Source: Roseibacillus persicicus
Lineage (GTDB): Bacteria > Verrucomicrobiota > Verrucomicrobiia > Verrucomicrobiales > Akkermansiaceae
Direction: 5' to 3'
DNA: 64,000 bases
NCBI RefSeq assembly: GCF_014651675.1
Contig: NZ_BMXI01000020.1
Location: forward strand, 19,412-83,411
In this document: positions 16,541-25,121 of the stretch, one piece after another
How positions within the stretch are numbered: the first letter of the stretch is position 1
How the letters are laid out: the number at the start of each line of letters is the position of its first letter
Translations under genes and position numbers: made by a program
Notes under the pieces: model-generated
The model's input: the letters and a program-made list of their open reading frames with translations, nothing else
What the model was told of the DNA's origin: nothing
Databases searched by the model: none

Positions 16541-18427
16541 TCAGTCCACAGGAAGAGCCTTCAGAATCTCTTCCGTTTTGGGCTTTGCCTCGACTTGGGT
16601 GAGGTCCGCGTTCAACCACTTCTGGCGACCGTCGTTTTCCTGCGCGGAATTATCTTCCTCTTTCTCCAGCAAGACATCCTTGGTCACGACCAGACCGACC
16701 TCTCCATTTTTTTCAATAGTATTGGAGGTCACCGTCAGCTTGGTGCCTTTATCCTGAGCAAAAACTCCACCCAACATATTGCCGGAAATGAGATTGCCAT
16801 TCACCAAGGCGTGGACTCCGGAGGAAGCGACGATGCCGACCTCGCGGTTGCGCTCGATGCTGGAACTCTCAACCCGGCACTCTTTCCCTGAAGAAGTCAG
16901 AAAAATCCCCGTGAGTCCATTGTCCTGAAAGCGGGAACGCTGCACCCACACCCGGGCCCCATCCCAAGCATCCAGCCCATGGTGCAAATTGGCAGTGCAG
17001 CGCGACTCCTGAAGAATCGCCTCACTCCCCTCGCCTGTGACCGCGACTCCGTCCCAACCACAGCCCTTGATCTCAGTCGAAGTGATTTCGCACCGAGCGC
17101 CATCGATCACCGCGACCCCATGACCAGCCCCGTAGCTCACCTCACAATTTTCCAGAACAGCCTGTGCCCCTTGGATCAAAACAACAGGAAAGCGCTCATC
17201 GGCATTGGACACGCCCGAATGACGGATGGTCAGCCCGACAAGACGAGCAGGTGCGCCCTTGCCGGAAACCACCAGAACACTGCCCTCGTCCGAACTTGTT
17301 TCCAAAATTGTTTTGCCTTTCACCCCTTCGATGGAGACCCCGGCAGGCACCAGCAGGGACTCGGAATACTTTCCTTCGGACAAAATCACTTTGTCGCCCG
17401 AGCGAGCTTGTTCGAGAGCTTCGGCCAAAGTCGGAACATCATCCGGAACCGCGAGGGTCTGGACATACGAAGACATCTTTTCATAGAGAGCCGCAGCCTT
17501 CTCGGAAGGCGCCAGACGCTGGGCTTCCCGCAGAAGATTCAACGCCTCCAAAGAGAACTCCCCATTGTCCAGAGCGAGAGCCTTCTCGTAAATCTCGTCG
17601 GCCTCCTGCCGATATCCCAATAAAATCAGCTTGGCCTCCGCGACTTCCTTCTCAAATTCTGGCAAGCGAGGGTTCTCGGGATCGACTTTGGCAAGTTCTT
17701 CCGTCTTCGCGACCAAGACCTCCCACTGCTCTTCAATGCGCGCTTGCTCGATCCCCTCGGAAAGGCTCGCGATCTCATCGAGGCGCCGGTTCTCTTTCAT
17801 GGACTCGGCAAAAGCCTTCAGCTGCTCATCGTCAGGCTCCATCGCGAGGACTTTTTTCATCTGCTCCTCAGCCTCATCCCACTCGCGCTTGTCGATGTGT
17901 GACTGCACATTGCCGAGAGCGAAGCGCACCTGCATGCGGCGCTCCACCTCCTGCTCGATCTCCACCGTCTTCAGACCTTCCAACGCCTCCTGCGACTTGG
18001 GCTTCAGCTTCAGAATGTCTTCGTAGATTTTTTCAGCCACTCCCCAGTTCCGCAAGTCGACCGCCTCGGCCGCTTCCGGCAAACGCGCCTCCGCAGCCCG
18101 CAACTTGTCCTGTCTTTCTAAAAATTTCGGACCGAGAACCACTCCTCCTCCAACCAATCCCACCAGCAACAGCCCCACGAATAGACCGGCAACGATCTTC
18201 TTCTTTTTAGGCTGATGACGCTCCGCCACGACGAGGGCTTCTTCGAAGCGAGCCAATTCCAGCTCGTAATTCGCCCTCTTCTCCGCCGTATCCGCCTCAT
18301 CGCGAAGGCGTTGCATATGCTTACGGACTTCCTCGAAGGCACGCTGATAGTTATCGACTGTTTCGCCGCGTTTGAGGCCGAGCACTTTGACTGCCTCCTC
18401 GTAGGACATTCCGCTTTCTGATTTCAT
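16541..18427 (-). CDS. Membrane-anchored TPR protein with C-terminal right-handed beta-helix
   Basis: The ORF reaches 18478, but ATG 18427 (MKSESGMSYEEAVKVLGL) lies just past the nadE stop and is preferred, giving 628 residues. The N-terminal 65 residues are an acidic/basic helical segment that is J-domain-like only in a loose sense. One transmembrane helix follows (KIVAGLFVGLLLVGLVGG). Tetratricopeptide-like repeats fill about residues 115-330, and from about 335 a parallel beta-helix begins (VSIEGVKGKTILE; repeated LENCEV and WVQRSRFQDNG turns). The extracytoplasmic helix may bind sugars or a surface partner. It ends 21 bp from the DUF1592 gene, convergently. Confidence 0.75.
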   Translation of the reverse strand: MKSESGMSYEEAVKVLGLKRGETVDNYQRAFEEVRKHMQRLRDEADTAEKRANYELELARFEEALVVAERHQPKKKKIVAGLFVGLLLVGLVGGGVVLGPKFLERQDKLRAAEARLPEAAEAVDLRNWGVAEKIYEDILKLKPKSQEALEGLKTVEIEQEVERRMQVRFALGNVQSHIDKREWDEAEEQMKKVLAMEPDDEQLKAFAESMKENRRLDEIASLSEGIEQARIEEQWEVLVAKTEELAKVDPENPRLPEFEKEVAEAKLILLGYRQEADEIYEKALALDNGEFSLEALNLLREAQRLAPSEKAAALYEKMSSYVQTLAVPDDVPTLAEALEQARSGDKVILSEGKYSESLLVPAGVSIEGVKGKTILETSSDEGSVLVVSGKGAPARLVGLTIRHSGVSNADERFPVVLIQGAQAVLENCEVSYGAGHGVAVIDGARCEITSTEIKGCGWDGVAVTGEGSEAILQESRCTANLHHGLDAWDGARVWVQRSRFQDNGLTGIFLTSSGKECRVESSSIERNREVGIVASSGVHALVNGNLISGNMLGGVFAQDKGTKLTVTSNTIEKNGEVGLVVTKDVLLEKEEDNSAQENDGRQKWLNADLTQVEAKPKTEEILKALPVD

Positions 18428-18437
18428 GGGGGTGAAG

Positions 18438-20075
18438 TTAACCTTGGAAGTTCTGCACGATTGGCATGCGACGTCCAATCCCGAAAGCCTTTGATGTCAC
18501 TCGTAAGCCGGGGGCAGCTTGATGCCTTTTCCACTCGTTGAGGTCAACTCTCCTTTGCACCCACCGGACGATAGACTCCTCAAATTCATGGTGTTCGATG
18601 ATATCAGAAGCACTCATGTGCTGCTCCACGTAGAGCTCCAGGATTCCATCCAACACCTCGTAGGGAGGCAGGGTATCCTGGTCTTTTTGGTCTGGGGCCA
18701 ACTCCGCGCTGGGCGGCTTTTCAATAGTAGACCACGGGATGACTTCACGCTCGCGATTCATCCACCGGGCCAACTCGTAGACCCGCGTCTTGGGCAAGTC
18801 CGAGATCACAGCCAACCCACCGCACATGTCTCCATACATCGTGCAATACCCCACGGCCAATTCGCTCTTATTCCCTGTGGTGAGGAGCATTCCGCCTGTT
18901 TTGTTGGAAAGCGACATCAGGAAGAGCCCCCGCACCCTCGCCTGCATGTTTTCCTCGGTGACATCTTCTTCCGCTCCATCGAAAACGGGCTTCAAGGCCC
19001 CCTTGGCAGCCTCAAAGACTTCGCCAATTGGGACCTCTTCACACCGAATGCCCAAGTTGCGCGCCAATGCCATTGAATCACTGATACTGCCCTCCGAACT
19101 GAAGCGGCTCGGCATTGTCAGGCCTCTCACATTTTCAGAACCCAGAGCGTCTGCCGCCAGCGCAGCCACCATTGCGGAGTCGATGCCCCCACTGAGCCCC
19201 AGACAAGCCTCGCGAAAGCCGCATTTGGTCGCATAGTCCCGCAACCCCAGCACCAGAGCCTCATACAGCTGGGCATTCTCATTCAATTCGGGCCAGATCA
19301 CGCCCTCCTTCCTGGTGCCCACATCGACCACTTCCACTTCTTCCCGAAAGCCCGCCAAACTCGCCATCACCTCCCCCTGGCCATCGACCACCGCCGAATG
19401 ACCGTCAAAAATCAGCTGATCCTGCCCCCCGACGGCATTGCAATAGACCAGAGGAATACCAGCCTTCTTCGCCACGGATGCAAAGAGGTCCCGTCGCGCA
19501 ACGGGCTTGTTGAGAGCGAAAGGAGAAGCACTCAGATTGACAACCACATCCGCGCCCAAGGCAGTCAGCTCCGCCACCGGATCGCGCTCGTAAAGAGGCC
19601 GATAGAGAAAATCCTCGGTCCAGATATCCTCGCAGACCGTCACCCCTACCTTTCGGCCTTTGAATTCAATGACCCGACACTCTTCACCTGGCTCAAAGTA
19701 GCGCCACTCGTCAAAAACATCATAGGTCGGTAAAAGGGTCTTCCAAATCCGCTCGCGAATCTCCCCCTCCTCCAACCAGGCAACCGCATTGCGAAACGGT
19801 CGCGCCGGCCGCTTGCCGCATCGATCCACAAAGCCAACCAACAACGGCACCTCACCCACCTCGCCAGCGAGATAGTCGAGCGCTTGCAGGCAACGGGGCA
19901 CAAATTGGCTTTTAAAAACCAAGTCCCGGGGCGGATAACCCACGAGTGAAAGCTCCGGCGTCACCACCAGCTCCGCGCCCTTTTCCAGCGCTTCGCGGTA
20001 GCCAGCCAGAATTCGTTTTGCATTACCGGGGAAGTCCCCCACTACCGCATTGATTTGAACAAGCGCAATCTTCAT
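18438..20075 (-). CDS. nadE: Glutamine-dependent NAD+ synthetase
   Basis: This two-domain enzyme (545 residues, normal size) amidates nicotinic acid adenine dinucleotide to NAD using glutamine. The N-terminal nitrilase domain shows a catalytic Glu in TPELSLVGYPP, Lys in KTLLPTYDVFDEWRYF and Cys in VCEDIWTED. The C-terminal synthetase has the ATP pyrophosphatase loop LGLSGGIDSAMVAAL and YDVLDGILELYVE. It is the upstream gene of nadE followed by the TPR/beta-helix gene. The 205-bp upstream region contains a perfect CCCTGA-T-TCAGGG palindrome. Confidence 0.96.
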   Translation of the reverse strand: MKIALVQINAVVGDFPGNAKRILAGYREALEKGAELVVTPELSLVGYPPRDLVFKSQFVPRCLQALDYLAGEVGEVPLLVGFVDRCGKRPARPFRNAVAWLEEGEIRERIWKTLLPTYDVFDEWRYFEPGEECRVIEFKGRKVGVTVCEDIWTEDFLYRPLYERDPVAELTALGADVVVNLSASPFALNKPVARRDLFASVAKKAGIPLVYCNAVGGQDQLIFDGHSAVVDGQGEVMASLAGFREEVEVVDVGTRKEGVIWPELNENAQLYEALVLGLRDYATKCGFREACLGLSGGIDSAMVAALAADALGSENVRGLTMPSRFSSEGSISDSMALARNLGIRCEEVPIGEVFEAAKGALKPVFDGAEEDVTEENMQARVRGLFLMSLSNKTGGMLLTTGNKSELAVGYCTMYGDMCGGLAVISDLPKTRVYELARWMNREREVIPWSTIEKPPSAELAPDQKDQDTLPPYEVLDGILELYVEQHMSASDIIEHHEFEESIVRWVQRRVDLNEWKRHQAAPGLRVTSKAFGIGRRMPIVQNFQG

Positions 20076-20280
20076 AGCAATTTATCACACCCCCGAACCA
20101 AGAGCGGCGGCCCGCGCACAATAGCGGCGATCGGCGACAGATAAACCCTGATTCAGGGTCATTGCGAACTTTCGAAAAAACAAGCGGCCACCAGCCCTTC
20201 ACCTCCGCTCCCTTTCGTTGAAAGAGAAGCCGTCCTTTTCATTTTCTCTCTCGAGCAGCTCAGTGTGATTCACTGCGACA

Positions 20281-20676
20281 TCAATCAAAGCCAGCAAGCG
20301 ATCCTGATCTGATCGTCGCGGTAAAGAGACCTGACACCCCCATGCAGAGGTGCCACAGGCCATAAATCGACGGGAGCGCTGGCAAAATGATGATTCGATT
20401 CGTCCACACCGTGAAGCCTCCGCTCACTAGCCAGCCGACAAAAAGGGCGCCACCAGCCAGCGACAGATAACCAACTCCTTTCCATATTCGCCCGCAACTC
20501 TCGTGACGGATGAAGCGGACTCGCTCCCGGAACAATTGGCGATAAAGAGATTCAGCCTGAGCTCGCGTGGCCCCATTCACCACAAGGCGCTTCGTAACGG
20601 TCTCCCGGGATTCACCCCAAAAGACCTGACGGCGAACGAGATCTTCATATTTGGCTACCAGCTCCGAATCGGTCAT
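20281..20676 (-). CDS. Small membrane protein of unknown function
   Basis: This 131-residue protein has a charged N-terminal half (residues 1-60) and two predicted transmembrane helices (VGYLSLAGGALFVGWLVSG and SIYGLWHLCMGVSGLFTATI). No family was recognised. The start is preceded by the truB stop nine bases away, so it probably is the last gene of the nrnA-truB transcript. It is unrelated in sequence to its neighbours. Confidence 0.65.
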   Translation of the reverse strand: MTDSELVAKYEDLVRRQVFWGESRETVTKRLVVNGATRAQAESLYRQLFRERVRFIRHESCGRIWKGVGYLSLAGGALFVGWLVSGGFTVWTNRIIILPALPSIYGLWHLCMGVSGLFTATIRSGSLAGFD

Positions 20677-20685
20677 GGCTCGGCC

Positions 20686-21411
20686 TCAGGCTCCGCGCAT
20701 CAGCGAAATCTCGGCCAAGCTGATGAAGGAATTGACGAGGTCGGCGCGATCTTCGTTCTTCAACTGATCGACTGTAATCGCCCGCTCGAGCGTGAATTTG
20801 CCAGACCGCGTGCGGCGCAAGGCACTGAGGTGAGCTCCGCATCCCAAATCCGCTCCGATATCATGAGCATAAGTCCGAACATAGAACCCCTTCGAGCACT
20901 GCACCACGAAGTCCACTTCAGGTAACTCGATGCGGGAAATCTCATAGCCCGTGACGTAGATCGGCCGCGGTTCACGCACCACTTCCTGCCCCTTTCGAGC
21001 CAGTTTGTAGAGCGGGACGCCATCCTTCTTGATCGCCGACACCATCGGGGGAATCTGCTCAAAGTGACCGGTGTATTTGGCGAATGTTTCCCGGACACCC
21101 TCCTCACTCACCTCATCATAGGGGCGCTCTTCTACAATTTCCCCCTTGGCATCCTGAGTATTGGTCGTGGCTCCCAGCGTGAGCGAGCCCACGTATTCCT
21201 TGTCTTCGCTCATCAGCAAATCCTGGATTTTAGTGGCTTTACCAATCACCAGCATCAGCAAGCCTGTCGCCATCGGGTCAAGAGTCCCGCAATGCCCGAT
21301 TTTCTTAATACCCAGGGAGCGACGCGCAATGGCGACCACATCATGGGAAGTCATGTCCTGAGCCTTGTCGACTAAGAGAACACCGCTTGGAATTTGTTCG
21401 TTCTGATCCAT
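20686..21411 (-). CDS. truB: tRNA pseudouridine(55) synthase
   Basis: TruB makes pseudouridine 55 in the T-loop of tRNAs. The 241-residue length is typical of short bacterial forms. Motifs are GVLLVDKAQDMTSHDVV, the catalytic-Asp segment GHCGTLDPMATGLL, and KEYVGSLTLGATTNTQD. It follows nrnA by 16 bases, a common nrnA-truB order in bacteria. Confidence 0.96.
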   Translation of the reverse strand: MDQNEQIPSGVLLVDKAQDMTSHDVVAIARRSLGIKKIGHCGTLDPMATGLLMLVIGKATKIQDLLMSEDKEYVGSLTLGATTNTQDAKGEIVEERPYDEVSEEGVRETFAKYTGHFEQIPPMVSAIKKDGVPLYKLARKGQEVVREPRPIYVTGYEISRIELPEVDFVVQCSKGFYVRTYAHDIGADLGCGAHLSALRRTRSGKFTLERAITVDQLKNEDRADLVNSFISLAEISLMRGA

Positions 21412-21427
21412 CTATTTGTAAAATTGT

Positions 21428-22417
21428 TTAGCGACTCGCCGCTTCTTTCAAAGCCGTCACCACTTTCTCGCGGGCTTCCTCAATTGGGCCGTCCAAGCGC
21501 GCCCCTGCGGCCAGAATATGCCCCCCGCCGCCAAACAGCCCGCACAACTCGCTGACGTTAACCTCAGTGGTCTTTGACCGAGTGGAAACCCGGATGGTCC
21601 CATCGCTGATTTCTTCGAAAAAGACACAAGCGACCACCTCATCAATCCCGCGCATCACATCGACCAAGCCTTCGCTGTCTCCCGGCCGATATCCAACCTC
21701 CTGCTTCATCGCCATCGTCAGCGACCACCAGGCAAGGCGCCCATCCTCACTACGCTCCAGGGTCTCCAGAAGCAGGCGCAACAGCTCGACCCGACGGCAG
21801 GGAAAATTCTGATAAGTCATGCGATTGACCTCCGCCACGTCCAATCCCGCCTTCAACAAATCAGCCACCATCTCATGGGTCCGGGCGGTCGTATTGGCAT
21901 ATTGAAAAGACCCGGTATCGGTCGAAGCACCCACATACAGCGCCACTCGGGCACTTGCGGGCAACTCCCAACCTGCAGACTTTGCCAACTCCCAAACCAT
22001 TTGCGCGGTCGCAGGCGATTCCGCATCAACCCACACATGGTCGCCATAACACTCATTGGTGATGTGGTGATCGATCGTCACCTGAACCGCGTCTTTCGGA
22101 ATCAATGCCAAAACATCTTCGCCCAGACGTTCACGATTCGCAGTATCCAGCGCCACGAAGACCTCCGCCTCGCAGTCATCAAGCTCGCCTGCCCGACCAA
22201 TCGGATTGACGGATTCCTTTTCGAGAAAAGCCAAGTTCTCCGGCACCCCATCCTGATGAAGGTAGCGCACCGTTTTCCCCAAGCCCTCCAGGATCAACCC
22301 CAGCCCCAACATGGAGCCGATCGCATCGCCATCAGGTCGCAGATGACTGCTGATTGCGAAGGTTTGATGCCCCTCGAAAAGAGAGACCAGAGCATCCTTG
22401 GAAGTAGCTTGAGACAT
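21428..22417 (-). CDS. nrnA: DHH-family phosphoesterase (oligoribonuclease NrnA/PAP phosphatase-like)
   Basis: This 329-residue protein has the DHH and DHHA1 domains of bacterial nanoRNases: SSHLRPDGDAIGSMLG (DHH motif I), VALDTANRERLG, and VTIDHHITNECYG (DHH). The late GGGGHILAAGARLDG is the DHHA1 substrate-binding motif. The enzyme degrades short RNA oligomers and may dephosphorylate 3 prime phosphoadenosine phosphate. The adjacent truB supports the assignment. The gene is transcribed away from the AT-rich 22418-22822 region. Confidence 0.9.
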   Translation of the reverse strand: MSQATSKDALVSLFEGHQTFAISSHLRPDGDAIGSMLGLGLILEGLGKTVRYLHQDGVPENLAFLEKESVNPIGRAGELDDCEAEVFVALDTANRERLGEDVLALIPKDAVQVTIDHHITNECYGDHVWVDAESPATAQMVWELAKSAGWELPASARVALYVGASTDTGSFQYANTTARTHEMVADLLKAGLDVAEVNRMTYQNFPCRRVELLRLLLETLERSEDGRLAWWSLTMAMKQEVGYRPGDSEGLVDVMRGIDEVVACVFFEEISDGTIRVSTRSKTTEVNVSELCGLFGGGGHILAAGARLDGPIEEAREKVVTALKEAASR

Positions 22418-22822
22418 AAGGGGCCCGAATCCTCAACACAGCAAAGCCTGCCAAGCAAGACCGGAAAAACATTATCCAGCGAAAGCCCTCTCCCGAACAT
22501 CCGCGCTCTCGCTAAAAAAACGAAAAAAATGCCAAGCGCCGCAGCAGCAGAAACGACCCAATCTTTTTTAAAAAACGCCGCCTCAGCTTTTAGAAAAACA
22601 TCTTGAAAGATTCTACAAAGACTTCAAAGCAAACCTGAGCGTCAAACATTTACAATCGTAACAACATGCAACAAATCAGATGTCATAAAATGAAAGAAGA
22701 GGAACACCGAAAAACATGAAACCAAACTCAGGAAATTTCATCTAACAGGTTAGCGAAAATTTATCTAACAATTAATTCATGTTGACCATTTGCAAAACTA
22801 TAAACTAAAACACTTATGTTCC
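22418..22822. other. 405-bp non-coding promoter region between nrnA and a PEP-CTERM gene
   Basis: This spacer is much more AT-rich than its surroundings. It holds one copy of the strand-biased motif CTAACAG at 22742-22748, within CTAACAGGTTAG, which is itself an inverted repeat CTAAC/GTTAG. No gene was recognised. It should hold the divergent promoters of nrnA and of the PEP-CTERM gene. Confidence 0.5.
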
Positions 22823-23665
22823 ATGAAGACTAAACTGATCATAAAAACATTTGCATTCACATCTCTAGCAGCACTCTCGACGCTTTCAGCGCAGGGAGCT
22901 GTTCTTTCGGGACCCGGCATACTAGACTTCAATCACAAAGCTCGTCAGCCGGGCTCCAATGCTCTTGCAGTTGTCAACATCGCAGACCTGACTCCTCACC
23001 AGGAAGTATTCACATCAGGCACAACGACTTGGACCCATTCCCTCAGCGGCTTCTCTCAGGTGAGAACATCTCTGGGGATCGCTACGTTGGTTGACGTCCA
23101 GCTTGCCCCCTATACCCAGATGGATGGCAACAGCTTGAGCTTTGGACGGGAAATAACAACCGAGGTCCTGGTGGCAGGGTCGAGCTTAACCGACCCGCTC
23201 AACACTTTGGCTGGGTCTAGCGTCCTCCAGAGTTGGAACTCGACCGCAGCGGTAGCCGCAGACATTACAGCCGGCCAGACGTATCGAATTTCCTTTGATG
23301 TCGATACACTCAGCGGCATTCCAGTCGATCTCTTCTCGACTTCCACAGCACAGTTCACTGGCAACGGGCTTCAGAATAGCGCCGGCGGACTGCTAAGCGC
23401 AATTGACCTGCTCGGCCTCATTACTGTGGGCGGAGCTTCTACCGATACCATCACCTTTGAAACGGTAGCGACCCAGGACCTCACTTCAGTGGGGTTTAAC
23501 TTCGCAGCTTCAGCAGTTGCCGACGTCTCCGCCTTGGGAGGGACAGCTGCAAACCAGAACCTGATCTCATTCAGCAATTTCACCGTCACCCCGGTCCCCG
23601 AACCCTCGGCGGCCTTTCTCTCTCTCGCGGCTTCGCTACTTCTTGTCAGCAAGAGGCGCAGATAG
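22823..23665 (+). CDS. PEP-CTERM sorting domain protein
   Basis: Starting at 22823 (MKTKLIIKTFAFTSLAALSTLSA, a clean signal peptide) the protein has 280 residues. The body is a beta-rich, Ser/Thr/Gly-rich exported domain without recognised motifs. The C terminus is a textbook PEP-CTERM signal: VPEPSAAFL, a hydrophobic helix, then KRRR. Such proteins are processed by an exosortase and anchored or secreted; no exosortase gene is in the window. An intrinsic terminator follows at 23711. Confidence 0.9.
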   Translation: MKTKLIIKTFAFTSLAALSTLSAQGAVLSGPGILDFNHKARQPGSNALAVVNIADLTPHQEVFTSGTTTWTHSLSGFSQVRTSLGIATLVDVQLAPYTQMDGNSLSFGREITTEVLVAGSSLTDPLNTLAGSSVLQSWNSTAAVAADITAGQTYRISFDVDTLSGIPVDLFSTSTAQFTGNGLQNSAGGLLSAIDLLGLITVGGASTDTITFETVATQDLTSVGFNFAASAVADVSALGGTAANQNLISFSNFTVTPVPEPSAAFLSLAASLLLVSKRRR

Positions 23666-23710
23666 ACTCTGCAACAAAGGGAAACCTCATTTACATACTT
23701 CATAAAAGAT

Positions 23711-23746
23711 AAAGAGAAGCGGAGTCATTTCGCTTCTCTTTTTTCT
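23711..23746 (+). terminator. Intrinsic terminator of the PEP-CTERM gene
   Basis: AAAGAGAAGCG (23711-23721) pairs with CGCTTCTCTTT (23731-23741) across a 9-nt loop, followed by a run of T residues. Confidence 0.85.
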
Positions 23747-23902
23747 GTAGGGGACTCCCACCCAACAACTCCAACAGTGGAGAACCCCCTAAACATTTAA
23801 CCATAAGGCCACTATCCTCTGTGAAATTTGACAGACTCCCCTCTTTCACTTCCATCCCTCCCAGCCGCAAGATAGTGCCTCCAATCCGACCTTACTCATC
23901 CA

Positions 23903-24247
23903 ATGCCCTACCTCCATGTCCAAACGAACGCGACTCCAACGCAACCCGAGCGCTCTGCATTCTTGGAGGCTGCAACTGAAGTAGTCGCGCAAGTTCTCGG
24001 GAAGAACCCCGCCTACGTCATGGCCTGTATCGAAACTGGCCTATCGCTTAATTTTGCGAGTTCCGAGCTACCGGCCGCTTTTCTGGAGCTCAAAGTCCTC
24101 GGGCTTGATCCAAGCAAGAACAAGGAACTGGCGACCCTTCTCTCCGACATGGCCCGCGTCCACCTCCACGTCAGCGAAGACCGGTGTTTCAGTCGCTTCG
24201 TCGACACACCACGAGGCCACTGGGGTCTCGGAAATGATGTTTTTTAA
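23903..24247 (+). CDS. MIF/tautomerase superfamily protein
   Basis: This 114-residue protein matches the macrophage migration inhibitory factor family in length and at several places: the start MPYLHVQTN with the catalytic Pro1 exposed after Met removal, the LGKNPAYVMACIETGLSL strand-helix unit, and the end SEDRCFSRFVDTPRGHWGLGNDVF, which aligns with the MIF tail ending in WNNSTF-like residues. Such proteins tautomerise phenylpyruvate-like substrates, though the cellular role in bacteria is unclear. It stands alone with no evident partner. Confidence 0.85.
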   Translation: MPYLHVQTNATPTQPERSAFLEAATEVVAQVLGKNPAYVMACIETGLSLNFASSELPAAFLELKVLGLDPSKNKELATLLSDMARVHLHVSEDRCFSRFVDTPRGHWGLGNDVF

Positions 24248-24310
24248 AAAAGCATTCAAACAATCGTTTGAATAACCTTTCGCCGGCCGGCGTTCAATCC
24301 GACAGCAAAT

Positions 24311-25114
24311 ATGAAGCTGATGAACCTGAAGACCCCCCTTCTCGCCCTATTCCTCCTCGCCCCCTTGTCCCACGCCAAGCCTCAGTGGATGTCCGAGGTC
24401 AACCTGACCGCACCCGGCCCGAACTTGAAGGTTCGCCCGATTGAGCTCACATACGACCTGAGCTGGAACGGCAGCGTGACCGCCGGACAGGCGACCATTC
24501 GCTTCGGCCATCCCGATCCCCGCTATCCCAAGAGCTTCATCGCTCAATCCTATGGTGAGACCGTTGGCTTTGCCCGGGGACTTTTTCCTTTTGATTTTAA
24601 CTACACTTCATTTCTCCGGCCCGCGAACTACCGCCCACAAGTTTTTGTAGCCGACGAGAAGACCAAGAAGGAACAAAAGCTAACCGAAACCCGATTCACT
24701 TCCAAAAGCGTCACCTCGACCGAGAAAAAGGTGAAAAACGGGAAAACCAGCTCCTCCGTTTCCACCTTTTCCTACCCGAACGCCCTCGGGGTCCATTCGG
24801 CGGTGCTCTGGGTGCGCTCCTTGGACATGAAGCCAGGGCAGGAAGCGGTCTTCGTGGTTATGCCCTTCAAATCCCCCTACCTCTGCCGTGTCAAACACCT
24901 CGGCAACGAAGTGATGTCTTCCCGCCGAACGATCAAATACGACCTCAGTCTCCAGAAAATCGACAAGACCACCTTGGAACTCAAGGCCTACGACAAAGTC
25001 AAAAGCCTGGTTCTCTGGATTTCCGATGATGCCGAGCGCCTGCCTTTGGAATTTCGCTCCAAGGTCTTTATCGGAGACGTGCGGGCAGTGCTGACCTCGC
25101 GGAGCTACCAGTAA
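24311..25114 (+). CDS. Secreted DUF3108 protein
   Basis: This 267-residue protein has a signal peptide (TPLLALFLLAPLSHA, cleavage near residue 22). The DUF3108 family is recognisable from the basic beta-rich body and the ending FRSKVFIGDVRAVLTSRSYQ. Its function is unknown. It ends eight bases before the convergent metalloprotease gene. Confidence 0.8.
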   Translation: MKLMNLKTPLLALFLLAPLSHAKPQWMSEVNLTAPGPNLKVRPIELTYDLSWNGSVTAGQATIRFGHPDPRYPKSFIAQSYGETVGFARGLFPFDFNYTSFLRPANYRPQVFVADEKTKKEQKLTETRFTSKSVTSTEKKVKNGKTSSSVSTFSYPNALGVHSAVLWVRSLDMKPGQEAVFVVMPFKSPYLCRVKHLGNEVMSSRRTIKYDLSLQKIDKTTLELKAYDKVKSLVLWISDDAERLPLEFRSKVFIGDVRAVLTSRSYQ

Positions 25115-25121
25115 AAGTCGC

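Noticed and set aside
17164..18210. 348-residue plus-strand ORF inside the TPR/beta-helix gene
   Set aside because: Shadow ORF of low-complexity Pro/Arg-rich sequence.
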